Shown: one piece after another, positions 31,489 to 40,661 of the stretch
How the letters are laid out: every line of letters starts with the position of its first letter
How positions within the stretch are numbered: the first letter of the stretch is position 1
Assembly: GCA_033856515.1 (NCBI GenBank)
Contig: JAWVEY010000031.1
Location: 1 to 64,000 of the forward strand
Length of the DNA: 64,000 bases
Direction of reading: 5' to 3'
Source: JALZKA01 sp033856515
GTDB lineage: Bacteria; Actinomycetota; Thermoleophilia; Solirubrobacterales; 70-9
The notes under the pieces: model-generated
The model's database searches: none
Seen by the model: only the letters and a program-made list of their open reading frames with translations
What the model was told of the DNA's origin: nothing
Position numbers and translations under genes: made by a program

Positions 31489-32490
31489 CTACGAATCAGA
31501 TCGCGCCCGCTGGCGGCGCTCCCGCAGTCGGTCCGCCAAAGACCATGACGCGAAACAGAGAGCTCCGACCGCCCCCGTGGCAGTGAGCAATGCTCCCGCG
31601 GCCGCGACCTGAGCGACCCCCTTCGAGCCGAGGATCAGGACGGCGGTGGTCGCACCGAGCGTGGGACCCACCGGGAGGAGCCCGACCGCAGCGGTCGCGA
31701 CCAGCAGTGCGACCGCATCGAAAACGGTCACGTCGACGCCGATGCCCTGCAGGACGAGCCAGTTGCGAAACACCTGCGCCGAGACCGCGAAGATTGTGAG
31801 AGCGATGATTCGGTTGCGATAGGCGAGGCCCCGCATGACCGCAAGCCCTTGCCAAAACCCCTCTCGTTTGCGGTCAGCAAGGCGGCTCAGCGCCGCCACG
31901 ATCGCGCCGGCGACAGCAAGCGCGATCAGAGGCGTCCACCAAGGGATCCCGAGCGGGACGACAAGGGTGAACGAGCAGATGGCCGCAAGCGCGATCTCGA
32001 TCACCACGATGGGCAGCTCCGCGGCAACCAGAGCGCCCGCTTTGGGGGAGGTGGAGGGATCCGTGCGACGCAGCTCTGCGATTCGAACCGCGAGCCCGAA
32101 GCTGCTGTTCAGAAGGTTGCCCAGATACCCGAGGGCCGCCGCGCGGTAGAGCGCCCGCCGGCCAGCCGTTCCCCCGGCGGCGATGACGCAGACGTGCCAC
32201 GCCTCGCTACGCGCGATGAGCCACACCACTTGCATCGCAATCGCCCCCGCGAGGACCGCAGGTGAAGCGGCGCCGAGCGACTGGGCGAACTCGTCACGCT
32301 TGTCGTAAAGACCGACGACGAGCGCCGCCGTGACGGTGACGCCGAAGGCGATGCTGACTCCCTTGGAGTGCCGTCGCAGCCAGCTTCGCTCGGGTGCGGC
32401 GGCGGGCAGCCCTTCCTCGACCAGCCGGAGGGCCGGGTCGGCCTCCACCTCGCGGAGGTCGAGTTCGAGTGGTGGATCTGTGGAGCGCAT
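31489..32490 (-). CDS. LPG-synthase-type membrane protein (UPF0104 family)
   Basis: The 333-residue protein has eight or so membrane helices and the family features YLGNLLNSSFGLAVRIAELRR and VGLLPVGPTLGATT, the membrane part of lysylphosphatidylglycerol synthases (flippase-like). The aminoacyl-transferase domain is absent, so it may only move or modify a polar lipid. The N-terminal ~38 residues are charged and cytoplasmic. It lies between an NTF2-like gene and the MFS pump on the same strand. Confidence 0.82.
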   Translation of the reverse strand: MRSTDPPLELDLREVEADPALRLVEEGLPAAAPERSWLRRHSKGVSIAFGVTVTAALVVGLYDKRDEFAQSLGAASPAVLAGAIAMQVVWLIARSEAWHVCVIAAGGTAGRRALYRAAALGYLGNLLNSSFGLAVRIAELRRTDPSTSPKAGALVAAELPIVVIEIALAAICSFTLVVPLGIPWWTPLIALAVAGAIVAALSRLADRKREGFWQGLAVMRGLAYRNRIIALTIFAVSAQVFRNWLVLQGIGVDVTVFDAVALLVATAAVGLLPVGPTLGATTAVLILGSKGVAQVAAAGALLTATGAVGALCFASWSLADRLRERRQRARSDS

Positions 32491-32531
32491 GAGACGTCGG
32501 AGGCGCCAGCTCTCAGCTTGATGCGGGCGCC

Positions 32532-32900
32532 TTAGCTCACGATCTTCCAGTACGAGTCCTTGCGAGCGATCTTCCCGTCACGAAACTCGAAGAGGTCGCA
32601 GCCCTTGACCGCCACGCGATCGCCCGATGTGTCGGTCCCCGTGATCGTCCACTCGGACACGCCCCTATCCCCGCCGACCCAGTGCCGGTCGTTCCCGTAG
32701 TTGATATCCGGGATGCCGGCAAAGCGGGTCTCGATGCCTTCGCGAACCTCACCCTTACCTTCGAGACGCCGGCCCCCGGGAGCAGGGCCACGCGGCATCT
32801 CCATCACGCAGTCCTCGGTGAAGAACTCCATGATCGCGTCCACGTCGTGCCGGTTGAACGCGTCAAGGAGGCGCTTCAGCATTTTGACGTCGACTGCCAC
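32532..32900 (-). CDS. NTF2/SnoaL-like protein
   Basis: GTG at 32900 opens a 122-residue protein; an ATG six codons later is possible. It begins VKMLKRLLDAFNRHDVDAIMEFF, then DCVMEMPRGPAPGG and ends VKGCDLFEFRDGKIARKDSYWK, the clear SnoaL/ketosteroid-isomerase-like pattern. It is not close to the MSQENVEI copies near 11 kb. Ligand and reaction are unknown. The LPG-synthase-like gene is 42 bp downstream and the SHOCT gene 15 bp upstream. Confidence 0.85.
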   Translation of the reverse strand: MAVDVKMLKRLLDAFNRHDVDAIMEFFTEDCVMEMPRGPAPGGRRLEGKGEVREGIETRFAGIPDINYGNDRHWVGGDRGVSEWTITGTDTSGDRVAVKGCDLFEFRDGKIARKDSYWKIVS

Positions 32901-32915
32901 CTCGCGGCTGCGAGC

Positions 32916-33176
32916 TCAGGAGCCCAGGATCTTCGCCTTCTGAGCCGCGAACTCCTCGTCCGTGAGCACGCCGCTCTCGTGGAGCTCGCCAAGCTCTCTC
33001 AGTTGAGCGATGGGGTCGGCCTGAGCTGGCGGAGCAGCTGCTGGCTCCTCGTAACCCTGGGGCGCTTGCTGCTGCGCCCAGCGGCCCGCTTGACGGCGGG
33101 AAACGTTGTTGCTGACGTGCGTTGCAGTTCCTGCGATGACCGCTGTGCGAGCGACACCTCTTAACAAACCTGGCAT
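32916..33176 (-). CDS. Small SHOCT-domain protein
   Basis: The 86-residue protein has a basic N-terminus with one weak hydrophobic stretch, a Gln/Pro/Ala-rich linker, and a C-terminal SHOCT motif (LRELGELHESGVLTDEEFAA). AAAGGAG precedes the ATG. SHOCT modules mediate protein oligomers. A DUF6325-like gene lies 31 bp upstream on the same strand; these two types are often paired in actinobacteria, which supports joint function. Confidence 0.85.
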   Translation of the reverse strand: MPGLLRGVARTAVIAGTATHVSNNVSRRQAGRWAQQQAPQGYEEPAAAPPAQADPIAQLRELGELHESGVLTDEEFAAQKAKILGS

Positions 33177-33207
33177 GAAAAACTCCTTTCAGACTTCACG
33201 ATGTTGC

Positions 33208-33645
33208 TTAAGCCTCTTCCGCTGCCTCGAGGGCAGCGAGGACGGCCTGGACAGGGATCCGTCCATTTGCGACCAGTTGGCCGCCCGACCGGCGCAGAGC
33301 CGAGGCGAACGGACCTGCCCAGGTGTTCTCGTAGACGAGCAGAGCTGCCGAGGTGCCCGGCTCAAGCGCATTGCCAGCCTCCCTGATGTCGTCGTCTCCG
33401 AGCAGCCCCGATGAAGCCCCTTCGAACAGCATCAGCTCTTCGGACTGCTCCCCGAGGTCCTTGATATCGAGCCCGGCGACCGTGCCATCTTCGTCTTTGA
33501 AGATGAAGGCCAGGTCGAGAACGCGAATGAGCCCTCGATCGACCAGGTCGAGAAGCAAGGGTGCGGCCTCTCCGCTCGGCTGACGACCGGGCCATTCAAC
33601 TATCAGGTAATCGATCGGACCCATCTCTTCTATTGATTCACTCAC
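33208..33645 (-). CDS. DUF6325-like protein
   Basis: GTG at 33645 with GGGGAG just upstream gives a 145-residue protein. It begins SESIEEMGPIDYLIVEWPG, the opening of the DUF6325 family as I know it, and continues with LDLVDRGLIRVLDLAFIFKD, then DDIREAGNALEPGTSAALLV and a helix-rich tail. The family has no known role but usually neighbours SHOCT proteins, as here. No signal or membrane segment is seen. Confidence 0.8.
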   Translation of the reverse strand: MSESIEEMGPIDYLIVEWPGRQPSGEAAPLLLDLVDRGLIRVLDLAFIFKDEDGTVAGLDIKDLGEQSEELMLFEGASSGLLGDDDIREAGNALEPGTSAALLVYENTWAGPFASALRRSGGQLVANGRIPVQAVLAALEAAEEA

Positions 33646-33730
33646 AGGCTCCCCTTCAGAAGTTCGTTGTTCGAAGATCACATCACATAACGGGAATGCA
33701 CAATCACCCCGATGTGATGATTCGATCTTT

Positions 33731-34327
33731 TCAGGGTTTCCGCGGCAGCAACATAAGCGCCCCGATCAAGAAGCAGAGGGCGCCCAGCGACGTCGACCAG
33801 TTCGAGGCTGCAAGGTCCAGTGCGTCCCCCGTCTCCGGCACGACGAACGAGGCGATCGCCGAGATGCCGAAGAAAACGCAGCCGACGAGATTGACTACGG
33901 CGATTCTCCATTCGGTCCGATTTTCGCTCCGCAGATGGCGAACGGCCACGTAAGCAAGCACTCCCGAGAACAGGAAGCAGGCCGACCCGATCGCATCCGG
34001 GGTCCAGATGAGCCGATTGACGTCGGCGCTGTCGTAGCTGTCCTGCATGGCGCGAAAGGTGTTGATGTTGAAGAACACGGTTCCGACGAGCTGAATCGCC
34101 GTCGCGATCCGGTCCTTCCCCTCCGAGTGGCGGAACTGAAGAAACGCAGCGCCCGTGAAGAAGATCGACCCGGCGAAGAAGACGGTGCTATCGGCGGCCG
34201 AGCCGACCAGATCGATGAACCCCGGGAACGGCCCGACCAGGAAGCAGACCGAGCCGATCGCGAACAACACGCCGATCCACCAGTTGGCGCTACGTGAGGT
34301 CAGACCGCTTGACCAGTGGATCGCCAT
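33731..34327 (-). CDS. YrhK-like multi-pass membrane protein
   Basis: The 198-residue protein has about six membrane helices (WWIGVLFAIGSVCFLVG, STVFFAGSIFFTGAAFLQF, IATAIQLVGTVFFNINTF, AIGSACFLFSGVLAYVAV, VVNLVGCVFFGISAIASFVV, LGALCFLIGALMLL). The repeated GSxxFLxG/F pattern is typical of YrhK-like domains, here in more than one copy. Function unknown. It is divergent from the anti-sigma gene at 34370 with only 42 bp between them. Confidence 0.75.
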   Translation of the reverse strand: MAIHWSSGLTSRSANWWIGVLFAIGSVCFLVGPFPGFIDLVGSAADSTVFFAGSIFFTGAAFLQFRHSEGKDRIATAIQLVGTVFFNINTFRAMQDSYDSADVNRLIWTPDAIGSACFLFSGVLAYVAVRHLRSENRTEWRIAVVNLVGCVFFGISAIASFVVPETGDALDLAASNWSTSLGALCFLIGALMLLPRKP

Positions 34328-34357
34328 CGGTGAACTCTGTCATGCGAGGGTGCGACG

Positions 34358-34363
34358 TATGCT
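34358..34363 (+). promoter_or_regulatory. Putative leaderless -10 box of the RsbW-STAS-SpoIIE operon
   Basis: TATGCT is followed by CCCGCG and the ATG at 34370, again TANNNT-N6-ATG. It would drive the whole three-gene signalling operon. Confidence 0.5.
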
Positions 34364-34369
34364 CCCGCG

Positions 34370-34765
34370 ATGAACGCTTGCGCGAGCGATGTCGACCTCG
34401 AGCTCCCACCGGAGCCGGGCAGCGTCGCAGAGGCTCGGCATGCAGTGCGAGAGCTTGCCCGGGCCGTCGGCTCGCCGGAGCATCAGGTCGCGCTGGCCGT
34501 GAGCGAGGCCGTGTCGAACGCCATCGTCCATGCGTTCCGCCGTGGCAAGGAGGGCTCAGTCCGGATCCGTGCGCAGCTCATTGGTGGTGAGCTGCTCGTG
34601 ACCGTGGCCGATAATGGCGTCGGCATGATTCCAGATCTCGACAGCCCCGGCCTGGGCGTTGGGACATCGCTGATTTCCAGGCTCTCCGATCAGGCAACGT
34701 TCGAGTCGTCTGACGATGGCACAACTGTGACAATGAGATTCAAAGCGACGGAGGGGAGCTCATGA
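34370..34765 (+). CDS. Anti-sigma-factor-type serine kinase (RsbW-like, HATPase)
   Basis: The 131-residue protein is a GHKL ATPase: N-box SEAVSNAIVHAF (with the Glu and Asn for Mg-ATP), G1 box DNGVGM and G2 box GLGVGTSLI. In partner switching it would bind a sigma factor or another target and phosphorylate its STAS antagonist. The TGA overlaps the ATG of the STAS gene (ATGA), so the pair is translationally coupled. No sigma factor gene is near. Confidence 0.9.
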   Translation: MNACASDVDLELPPEPGSVAEARHAVRELARAVGSPEHQVALAVSEAVSNAIVHAFRRGKEGSVRIRAQLIGGELLVTVADNGVGMIPDLDSPGLGVGTSLISRLSDQATFESSDDGTTVTMRFKATEGSS

Positions 34766-35142
34766 CGATCCCAGGGCAGCTGGACCTCGCGGTCGAGATG
34801 GTCGAAGCGGCCGGACACGAATTCGCGCTCGTCAGGGCGGGGGGCGAGATCGACCTCTCGAACTTCGAAGAGCTGGGTGCGGCCCTCTCCTCACCCCCGT
34901 GCAGCGCTAGCGCCGGCATCCTGCTCGACCTCAGGAGCGTCGAGTTCGTCGACTCGAGCGGTCTGCGCGTGATGCTCACATGCGCGCAGTCCTTCGGCGA
35001 CCGCTTTGCGACGATCCTGACCGACGGCTCCGCAGTCGACACTCTGTTTGAGATGGTCGATATTCGCGAGCGCCTCAATGTGAGCGCAACCGAGGAAGAG
35101 GCGCTCGAGCGAATCCGAGCGGGGGCGGATGCCTCAGAGTAA
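34762..35142 (+). CDS. STAS-domain anti-anti-sigma factor
   Basis: The 126-residue protein has the STAS fold with the conserved regulatory segment VEFVDSSGLRVMLT; the Ser in DSSGL is the usual phosphorylation site of the partner kinase. Unphosphorylated, it should sequester the RsbW-like kinase. It overlaps the kinase gene by 4 bp and the phosphatase gene by 14 bp, so the operon makes kinase, antagonist and phosphatase together. Confidence 0.9.
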   Translation: MTIPGQLDLAVEMVEAAGHEFALVRAGGEIDLSNFEELGAALSSPPCSASAGILLDLRSVEFVDSSGLRVMLTCAQSFGDRFATILTDGSAVDTLFEMVDIRERLNVSATEEEALERIRAGADASE

Positions 35143-37276
35143 GCCGACCGGGCTGCTCGGCCCCGCAACCGCAAGTGAGTACTTCGCGGCGATCGTCGAG
35201 TCCAGCGACGACGCGATCCTGAGCAAGGATCCGAACGGAACAATCACGAGCTGGAACCCGGCCGCCGAGCGGATGTACGGATACTCCGCGGAAGAGGCCA
35301 TCGGTTCTCATATCTCGATCCTCATTCCAAAGCACAAGTCAGGAGAGGAGCACCAGATCCTGGATCGGATCCTGCGGGGGGAGCCGGTCGACCACTACGA
35401 AACGGACCGTGTTCGCAAGGACGGACGGGGAATCAGGGTCTCGCTGAGCGTCTCGCCAGTCAGGGGAGCGGACGGCAAGGTCGAGGCCGCCTCGGTCATC
35501 GCTCGCGACATCACCCGCCAGCACCGCTCGCTCGAGCTCGCCTCCCGCCTGCAAGAGATCACGACCGCACTTGCGCAGGAATCGACTCGGGGACCTGTGA
35601 TCAAGGTCTTGCTTAGCCAGATGGTCGGCGCGCTCGGCGCCCAGGCGGGCGCTGTCGGGTTCGTGGACGGCGACGATGTCCTCGTCTCCGACACGACCGG
35701 CTATTCGAGCGAGGGCCTCAAGGGCTGGGCCCGCTTTCCCGTGGGGGCCGACCTGCCCATGTCCGTCGCGATCCGTGAGGGCTTCGCGCTTTGGATAACT
35801 ACGGCCGACGACCTGGTGACCCGTTTTCCCGCGCTCGCACATGCTGAGGTGCGGTTCCAGGCACTGGCGATCCTGCCGCTGGCCGTTGGCGAGGCGCCTT
35901 TCGGGTGCGTCTCACTTTCGTTCGTCGAAGGCCGAGACTTCGACCCCGAGGAGCGCGCCTTTCTGCTCGCCGCAACCCAGCAGGCCGCGTACGCGCTCAA
36001 CCGCGCACAGATGTACGAGACCGAGCGTCTCGCCGGAGATCGTCAGCGCTTCCTGGCCGAGGCCGGGGAGCTCCTCGCAAGTTCCCTGGATCCCGAAACG
36101 TCGCTCGACCAGCTCGCGTCGCTAGCGGTGCGCCATATCGCCGACTGGTGCGGAGTCGAGATGGTCGACGAGCGCGGCGGCCTCCAGAGCGTCGTGGTTG
36201 CACACGCTGATGAGGCCAAGGTCCAGCTTGCCCGCCAGCTCCGCGAGCGCTACCCCGTGGACCCACGCTCGGAAACCGGAGTCCCGAACGTGATCCGCAC
36301 CGGCGACACCGAGCTCTACCCCGAGGTGCCGGACGAGATGCTGGTCGAGACGGCGCGGGACGAGGAGCACCTGCGGTACCTGCGCGAGCTCGGACTTCGC
36401 TCGGCGATGATCGTCCCGCTGAGAGCCCGTGGCCGCGTTCTTGGTGCGATCACGTTCGTCGCGTCTTCACCTGACCGCCGCTACGACGACGCGGACGTTG
36501 AGCTCGCGGAAGACCTGGCGCGCCGAGCGGCGCTGGCGGTCGACAACGCGATGCTGTTCCACCGCGAACACGAGGCGGCCGTGATCCTCCAGCGCTCGCT
36601 TCTGCCCGACTCGGTGCCGACCAGCCACGAAGGAATCGAGTTCGATGTGCGCTACCGGCCGGCCGGGCCAGGCATCGCAGTAGGGGGAGATTGGTACGAC
36701 GTCGTTCTGCTCGACGACGGGACCGTGGGGCTGACCATTGGCGACGTGGCGGGGCGCGGGCTTAGCGCCGCGACCGTCATGGGAAGGATCCGCCCCGCGC
36801 TTCGCGCGTACGTCTTGGACGGACACAGCCCGGCCAAAGCCCTCGAGCGGCTCGAGCGGCTGATGAAGGAATCTCCGACGCCGCATATGGCCACTCTCTT
36901 TCACCTTCATTACGACCCAAAGAGTGGGTCCGCCAGCTATGTGCGAGCCGGCCACCCGCCGGCGCTTCTACACCGCGCCGACGGCGAGGTCCAGGAGTTG
37001 AACGGACCCGGAACGCCCCCGCTCGGCGTCCTCGACGATGTGGAGTTCCGGGAGCACCGGGTGGAGATTCCGCCGGGAAGCCTCCTCCTCATGTACACGG
37101 ACGGGCTGATTGAGCGCCGCAACTCCAACATGCGTCACGAGCTCGACCGGCTGAAGGGCCTCATGGACGAGGCTCCGCGAGGGGCCGTGGAATGCCTTGA
37201 CTGGCTCGAGGAGAACCTGGGCGCCTATGCAGTCCCGGACGACATCGCGATGGTGGCGATGTCGACGCCGGGCTAG
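35129..37276 (+). CDS. PAS-GAF-GAF-SpoIIE (PP2C) phosphatase
   Basis: The 715-residue soluble protein has a PAS domain (about 15-135, SKDPNGTITSWNPAAERMYG), two GAF-like domains (about 150-300 and 320-475) and a SpoIIE/PP2C phosphatase domain (490-715). Metal-binding residues are visible in GGDWYDVV, GDVAGRGLSAA, YTDGLIERR and PDDIAMVA. It should dephosphorylate the STAS protein on a signal felt by the PAS and GAF domains. The frame starts 14 bp inside the STAS gene. Confidence 0.92.
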   Translation: MPQSKPTGLLGPATASEYFAAIVESSDDAILSKDPNGTITSWNPAAERMYGYSAEEAIGSHISILIPKHKSGEEHQILDRILRGEPVDHYETDRVRKDGRGIRVSLSVSPVRGADGKVEAASVIARDITRQHRSLELASRLQEITTALAQESTRGPVIKVLLSQMVGALGAQAGAVGFVDGDDVLVSDTTGYSSEGLKGWARFPVGADLPMSVAIREGFALWITTADDLVTRFPALAHAEVRFQALAILPLAVGEAPFGCVSLSFVEGRDFDPEERAFLLAATQQAAYALNRAQMYETERLAGDRQRFLAEAGELLASSLDPETSLDQLASLAVRHIADWCGVEMVDERGGLQSVVVAHADEAKVQLARQLRERYPVDPRSETGVPNVIRTGDTELYPEVPDEMLVETARDEEHLRYLRELGLRSAMIVPLRARGRVLGAITFVASSPDRRYDDADVELAEDLARRAALAVDNAMLFHREHEAAVILQRSLLPDSVPTSHEGIEFDVRYRPAGPGIAVGGDWYDVVLLDDGTVGLTIGDVAGRGLSAATVMGRIRPALRAYVLDGHSPAKALERLERLMKESPTPHMATLFHLHYDPKSGSASYVRAGHPPALLHRADGEVQELNGPGTPPLGVLDDVEFREHRVEIPPGSLLLMYTDGLIERRNSNMRHELDRLKGLMDEAPRGAVECLDWLEENLGAYAVPDDIAMVAMSTPG

Positions 37277-37289
37277 CCTGCCCAGTGCC

Positions 37290-39023
37290 ATGACCACTGC
37301 CGCCCTCACCTCACGCCTCTTCAATCCCTCGACGTTCGACGCCGCCGAGTTCGACCCGGCGACCCAACGCCTCTTTCGCGCGACGATCGACTGGTTCGAG
37401 GCCAAGGGCCAAGCCCAGATCGCCGAGGAGGTTCGCAAGGACGAGTGGTACGGCGACTTCATCGAGTTCCTGGCGAGCGAGCGCGCCTTCGCGATCCTGC
37501 TCACTCCCGCGCGCGACGGGGCCGGCGACCCGGACAAGCGCTGGGACACTGCCCGCAACGCCGCCTTCAACGAGATCCTGGGCTTTTACGGCTTGCCCTA
37601 CTGGTACGCGTGGCAGGTCACGATCCTCGGCCTTGGGCCGATCTGGCAGTCGGACAACGACGACGCCCGCGCACGTGCGGCCGAGCTCCTCGAGGACGGT
37701 GCGATCTTCGCCTTCGGCCTCTCCGAGCGCGACCACGGCGCCGACATCTACTCGACCGACATGGTCCTGACCCCAGACGGCGAGGGCGGCTTCTCTGCCA
37801 GCGGAGGCAAGTACTACATCGGCAACGGAAACCTGGCCGGGATGGTCTCGGTATTCGGCCGGCGCGCGGATGTGGACGGACCGGAGGGATATGTGTTCTT
37901 CGCCGCGGACTCAGCGCACGACGCCTACCTCCTCCGCAAGAACGTCGTGTACGGCCAGATGTATGTGAGCGCGTTCGACCTCGAGGGCTACCCAGTCCGC
38001 CCCGAGGACATCCTCCACACGGGGCCGGAAGCGTTCGAGGCCGCGCTGAACACGATCAACGTCGGCAAGTTCAACCTGGGCTTCTGCGCGATCGGCATGG
38101 CGGAGCACTGCTTCTATGAAACGGTCGCCCAGGCCGAGGGGCGCGTCCTGTTCGGTAAGCGGGTGACCGAGTTCGGGCAGGTCCGCCGCATCCTCTCTGA
38201 GGCATACGCCCGCCTGCTGGCGACGAAGCTCTACGGCGCGCGAGCGGTCGACTACGTGCGGTCCGCATCACGGGAGGACCGCCGCTACCTCCTCTTCACC
38301 CCCATCAACAAGATGCAGGTGACGATGGAGGGCGAGCGGATCGTGAGCCTCCTTGGCGAGGTCATCTCGGCGAAGGGCTATGAGCGCGACTCCTACTTCG
38401 AGAGCGCGAAGAACATAATCGGCGGCCTTCCAAAGCTGGAGGGGACCGTCCATGTGAACCTGGCGCTGGCGCTCAAGTTCCTGCCGGGCTACCTGTTTGG
38501 GACCACGGAGTTCGAGCCCGTCCCGGTCAGACGCGAGCCGGACGACGACGCCTTCCTCTTCGCCCAGGGCCCGACACGCGGGCTCAGCGGGATCACCTTC
38601 GCCAACTGGCGCCCCGCGTTCGATGCCTTCGGCGACGTGCCCAACGTCGCACTGTTCCGCGAGCAGGCGGAGCGGTTGGTCGCGATGGTCTCCGATGCCC
38701 CGCTCACGCCCGACCAGATGAAGGTCGACCTCGATTTCCAGCAGGCGCTGGCCCAGGTCTTCACGCTCATCCCCTACGGTCAGCTGATCCTCGAGGAGGC
38801 GGAGGTCGAGGAAACGCCCGCGGACATCGTCGACCTGGTGTTCGAGTGGCTCGTGCGGGACTTCTCCCGGCTCGCCCTCGACCTCCACGGCAAGGCGTCC
38901 TCGACGCCCGAACAGCAGGAGTGGGTGCTCGGCAGCATCCGCAAGCCCGTGATCGATCCCGAGCGCGAGGACCGGATCTACGCAGAGGTCCGCGCGCTCG
39001 CCGGGGCGTACCAGCAGAGCTAG
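37290..39023 (+). CDS. Acyl-CoA dehydrogenase family protein
   Basis: The 577-residue protein begins MTTAALTSRLFNP and shows acyl-CoA dehydrogenase features: FAFGLSERDHGADIYSTDM for the flavin-side helix and loop, GGKYYIGNGN as the beta-domain core, FNLGFCAIGMAEHCFYE and INKMQVTMEGERIVSLLGE in the C-terminal helical part. It is about 180 residues longer than the common 390-residue type. It should oxidise an acyl-CoA with FAD, passing electrons to ETF; the acyl chain is unknown. TAGCCT lies 10 nt before the ATG. It is 13 bp after the phosphatase gene, though unrelated in role. Confidence 0.85.
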   Translation: MTTAALTSRLFNPSTFDAAEFDPATQRLFRATIDWFEAKGQAQIAEEVRKDEWYGDFIEFLASERAFAILLTPARDGAGDPDKRWDTARNAAFNEILGFYGLPYWYAWQVTILGLGPIWQSDNDDARARAAELLEDGAIFAFGLSERDHGADIYSTDMVLTPDGEGGFSASGGKYYIGNGNLAGMVSVFGRRADVDGPEGYVFFAADSAHDAYLLRKNVVYGQMYVSAFDLEGYPVRPEDILHTGPEAFEAALNTINVGKFNLGFCAIGMAEHCFYETVAQAEGRVLFGKRVTEFGQVRRILSEAYARLLATKLYGARAVDYVRSASREDRRYLLFTPINKMQVTMEGERIVSLLGEVISAKGYERDSYFESAKNIIGGLPKLEGTVHVNLALALKFLPGYLFGTTEFEPVPVRREPDDDAFLFAQGPTRGLSGITFANWRPAFDAFGDVPNVALFREQAERLVAMVSDAPLTPDQMKVDLDFQQALAQVFTLIPYGQLILEEAEVEETPADIVDLVFEWLVRDFSRLALDLHGKASSTPEQQEWVLGSIRKPVIDPEREDRIYAEVRALAGAYQQS

Positions 39024-39060
39024 CCCACGATTTCACTCGAGCTGAGTGCGAATCCGGATG

Positions 39061-39066
39061 TAGAGT
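39061..39066 (+). promoter_or_regulatory. Putative leaderless -10 box of the secreted RTX/beta-helix gene
   Basis: TAGAGT is followed by TCATCC and the ATG at 39073, the same TANNNT-N6-ATG layout as other genes here. Confidence 0.45.
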
Positions 39067-39072
39067 TCATCC

Positions 39073-40623
39073 ATGAGGTTCGGGGCTTGGATGACACTCG
39101 CGGTGGCTTTGTCCTTTGCTGCTCCTGAGTCCGCCGCGGCAAAGCCCCAGCGCTACCCGGGCGCGGTCCCTTGCGATACCAAGCTCCAGCGGTGCATCGA
39201 CAAGTCCCCGAAGGGCACCAAGATCCGCATCGCAAAGAACGCGGCCATCAAGGAAGCGCTGACGATCCGAAAGAGCGTGTCGCTCCAGCCGGCCGGGGGA
39301 TTCCACCCGGTGATCGGGTCCACCACAGATGAGTTGGATCTCGACGTTGGGCAGCGGGGTTCGCGGAAGGTCAAGGTTGCCTTCCGGAAGATCGAGTTCC
39401 GGAACATTGAGATCATCGTGGACTTCGACGGCGGGTCCGGCCACCGCTTCACGCTCGAGGATTCCACCATTGCGAACCCGCTCGGGGATTCGAGCGGCGT
39501 CGACGTTTCCGCCTTGCAGCCAGGCCGAATCGCGATCCAGAACAACGAGCTCGCTACGAAGGGCGCCCCAATCGACGTCGACGCGGCGCCCGCGGCAGGT
39601 GAGCTGGCAGTGACCATCGCCAACAACCGGGTCACGACGTCCGACGTGCCTGCCGGCGTGGACACGAACGATTCGGCCAGCGGGATCGATCTGTTCGTGG
39701 GGGGCACGGGGCAAGCCGAAGTGGACATCTACAGCAACCTCGTGTACGGGGTAGCTGGGTGCAACTGCGGCGGGGCCGCTGGGATCGAGATCAGTGGAGA
39801 CGCCGCCGATGGGACCGTGAACGTGGTGGGGAACACATCCGACGACGCGCAGTTCGCCTCGTCCGGGCTAGAGGTAAACGATGGCGACCCGGGCAGCCTG
39901 ACGGTGAACATCTTCGACAACATCATCTCCAACGCAAGCGAGGCCGTTGTCGACTTGCCGTCCATCGCCGATCCTGGCCTGACGATCACGCACGACTTCA
40001 ACGACGCATACGACCCCGGTGATCCCGCGAACTACGGCGACTATCCGCCCGGGCCAAACTCGGATGCGGAGGATCCCCTGTTTGTGAATGCGGCCGCCGC
40101 CGACTACCGGCTCCAGAGTGGCTCTCCGCAGAAGCAGCAAGGCCTGGTCTGCCCACCGGGCGGTCAGAGCGCAACCGACCTGGCCGGGAACGACCGGGTC
40201 GAGCGCGTCCTAGGGCAGGGTGCCTTCGTCACTCCCGGGGCATTCGGGTTCGCCTCATCGCCGCCGGATGGGAGCCTTTTCCTCGGCAGCGAGCTTGCGG
40301 ACGACCTCGACGGAGGAGCGGTAAGCGAAGTGTTTTGCACCTATGGCGGCGATGACACCGTCACAGGCGGTGGAGGCGGCGATGTCGTGTTCGGCGGACT
40401 GGGCGGAGACGAGGTCGGAGGAGACGCAGGAGACGACTACATATATGGAGAGGCCGGGCAGGACGTGATCGATGGCGGGACCGGAAGCGATTACCTCTCG
40501 GGCGGCGATGACTTCGATGTGATCGAGGCTCACGACGGCATCGAGGGGAACGACGTCCTCGACGGCGGGGGCGGCGTCGACTCGTGCAACCCCGACCCGT
40601 CCGACCTCTTCACGAACTGCTGA
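39073..40623 (+). CDS. Secreted parallel-beta-helix protein with RTX-like C-terminus
   Basis: The 516-residue protein has a signal peptide (RFGAWMTLAVALSFAAPESAAA). The middle (about 50-330) has the short repeated strands of a right-handed beta-helix (AIQNNELATKG, VTIANNRVTTS, VDIYSNLVYG, VNVVGNTSDD, VNIFDNIISNA). The C-terminal ~110 residues carry RTX-like glycine/aspartate repeats (GGDDTVTGG, GGDVVFGG, GGDEVGGD, GDDYIYGE, GQDVIDGG, GSDYLSGG). It is probably a cell-surface or secreted calcium-binding protein. No type I secretion genes lie near. Confidence 0.85.
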   Translation: MRFGAWMTLAVALSFAAPESAAAKPQRYPGAVPCDTKLQRCIDKSPKGTKIRIAKNAAIKEALTIRKSVSLQPAGGFHPVIGSTTDELDLDVGQRGSRKVKVAFRKIEFRNIEIIVDFDGGSGHRFTLEDSTIANPLGDSSGVDVSALQPGRIAIQNNELATKGAPIDVDAAPAAGELAVTIANNRVTTSDVPAGVDTNDSASGIDLFVGGTGQAEVDIYSNLVYGVAGCNCGGAAGIEISGDAADGTVNVVGNTSDDAQFASSGLEVNDGDPGSLTVNIFDNIISNASEAVVDLPSIADPGLTITHDFNDAYDPGDPANYGDYPPGPNSDAEDPLFVNAAAADYRLQSGSPQKQQGLVCPPGGQSATDLAGNDRVERVLGQGAFVTPGAFGFASSPPDGSLFLGSELADDLDGGAVSEVFCTYGGDDTVTGGGGGDVVFGGLGGDEVGGDAGDDYIYGEAGQDVIDGGTGSDYLSGGDDFDVIEAHDGIEGNDVLDGGGGVDSCNPDPSDLFTNC

Positions 40624-40649
40624 GAGCCGGGCGCCGGCACCTTTCGGAA

Positions 40650-40655
40650 TAAGGT
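40650..40655 (+). promoter_or_regulatory. Putative leaderless -10 box of the epimerase gene at 40662
   Basis: TAAGGT, then CGTCCC, then the ATG. A small GC hairpin (GCCGG-GCG-CCGGC, 40626-40638) between the previous stop and this box may separate the two transcripts. Confidence 0.45.
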
Positions 40656-40661
40656 CGTCCC

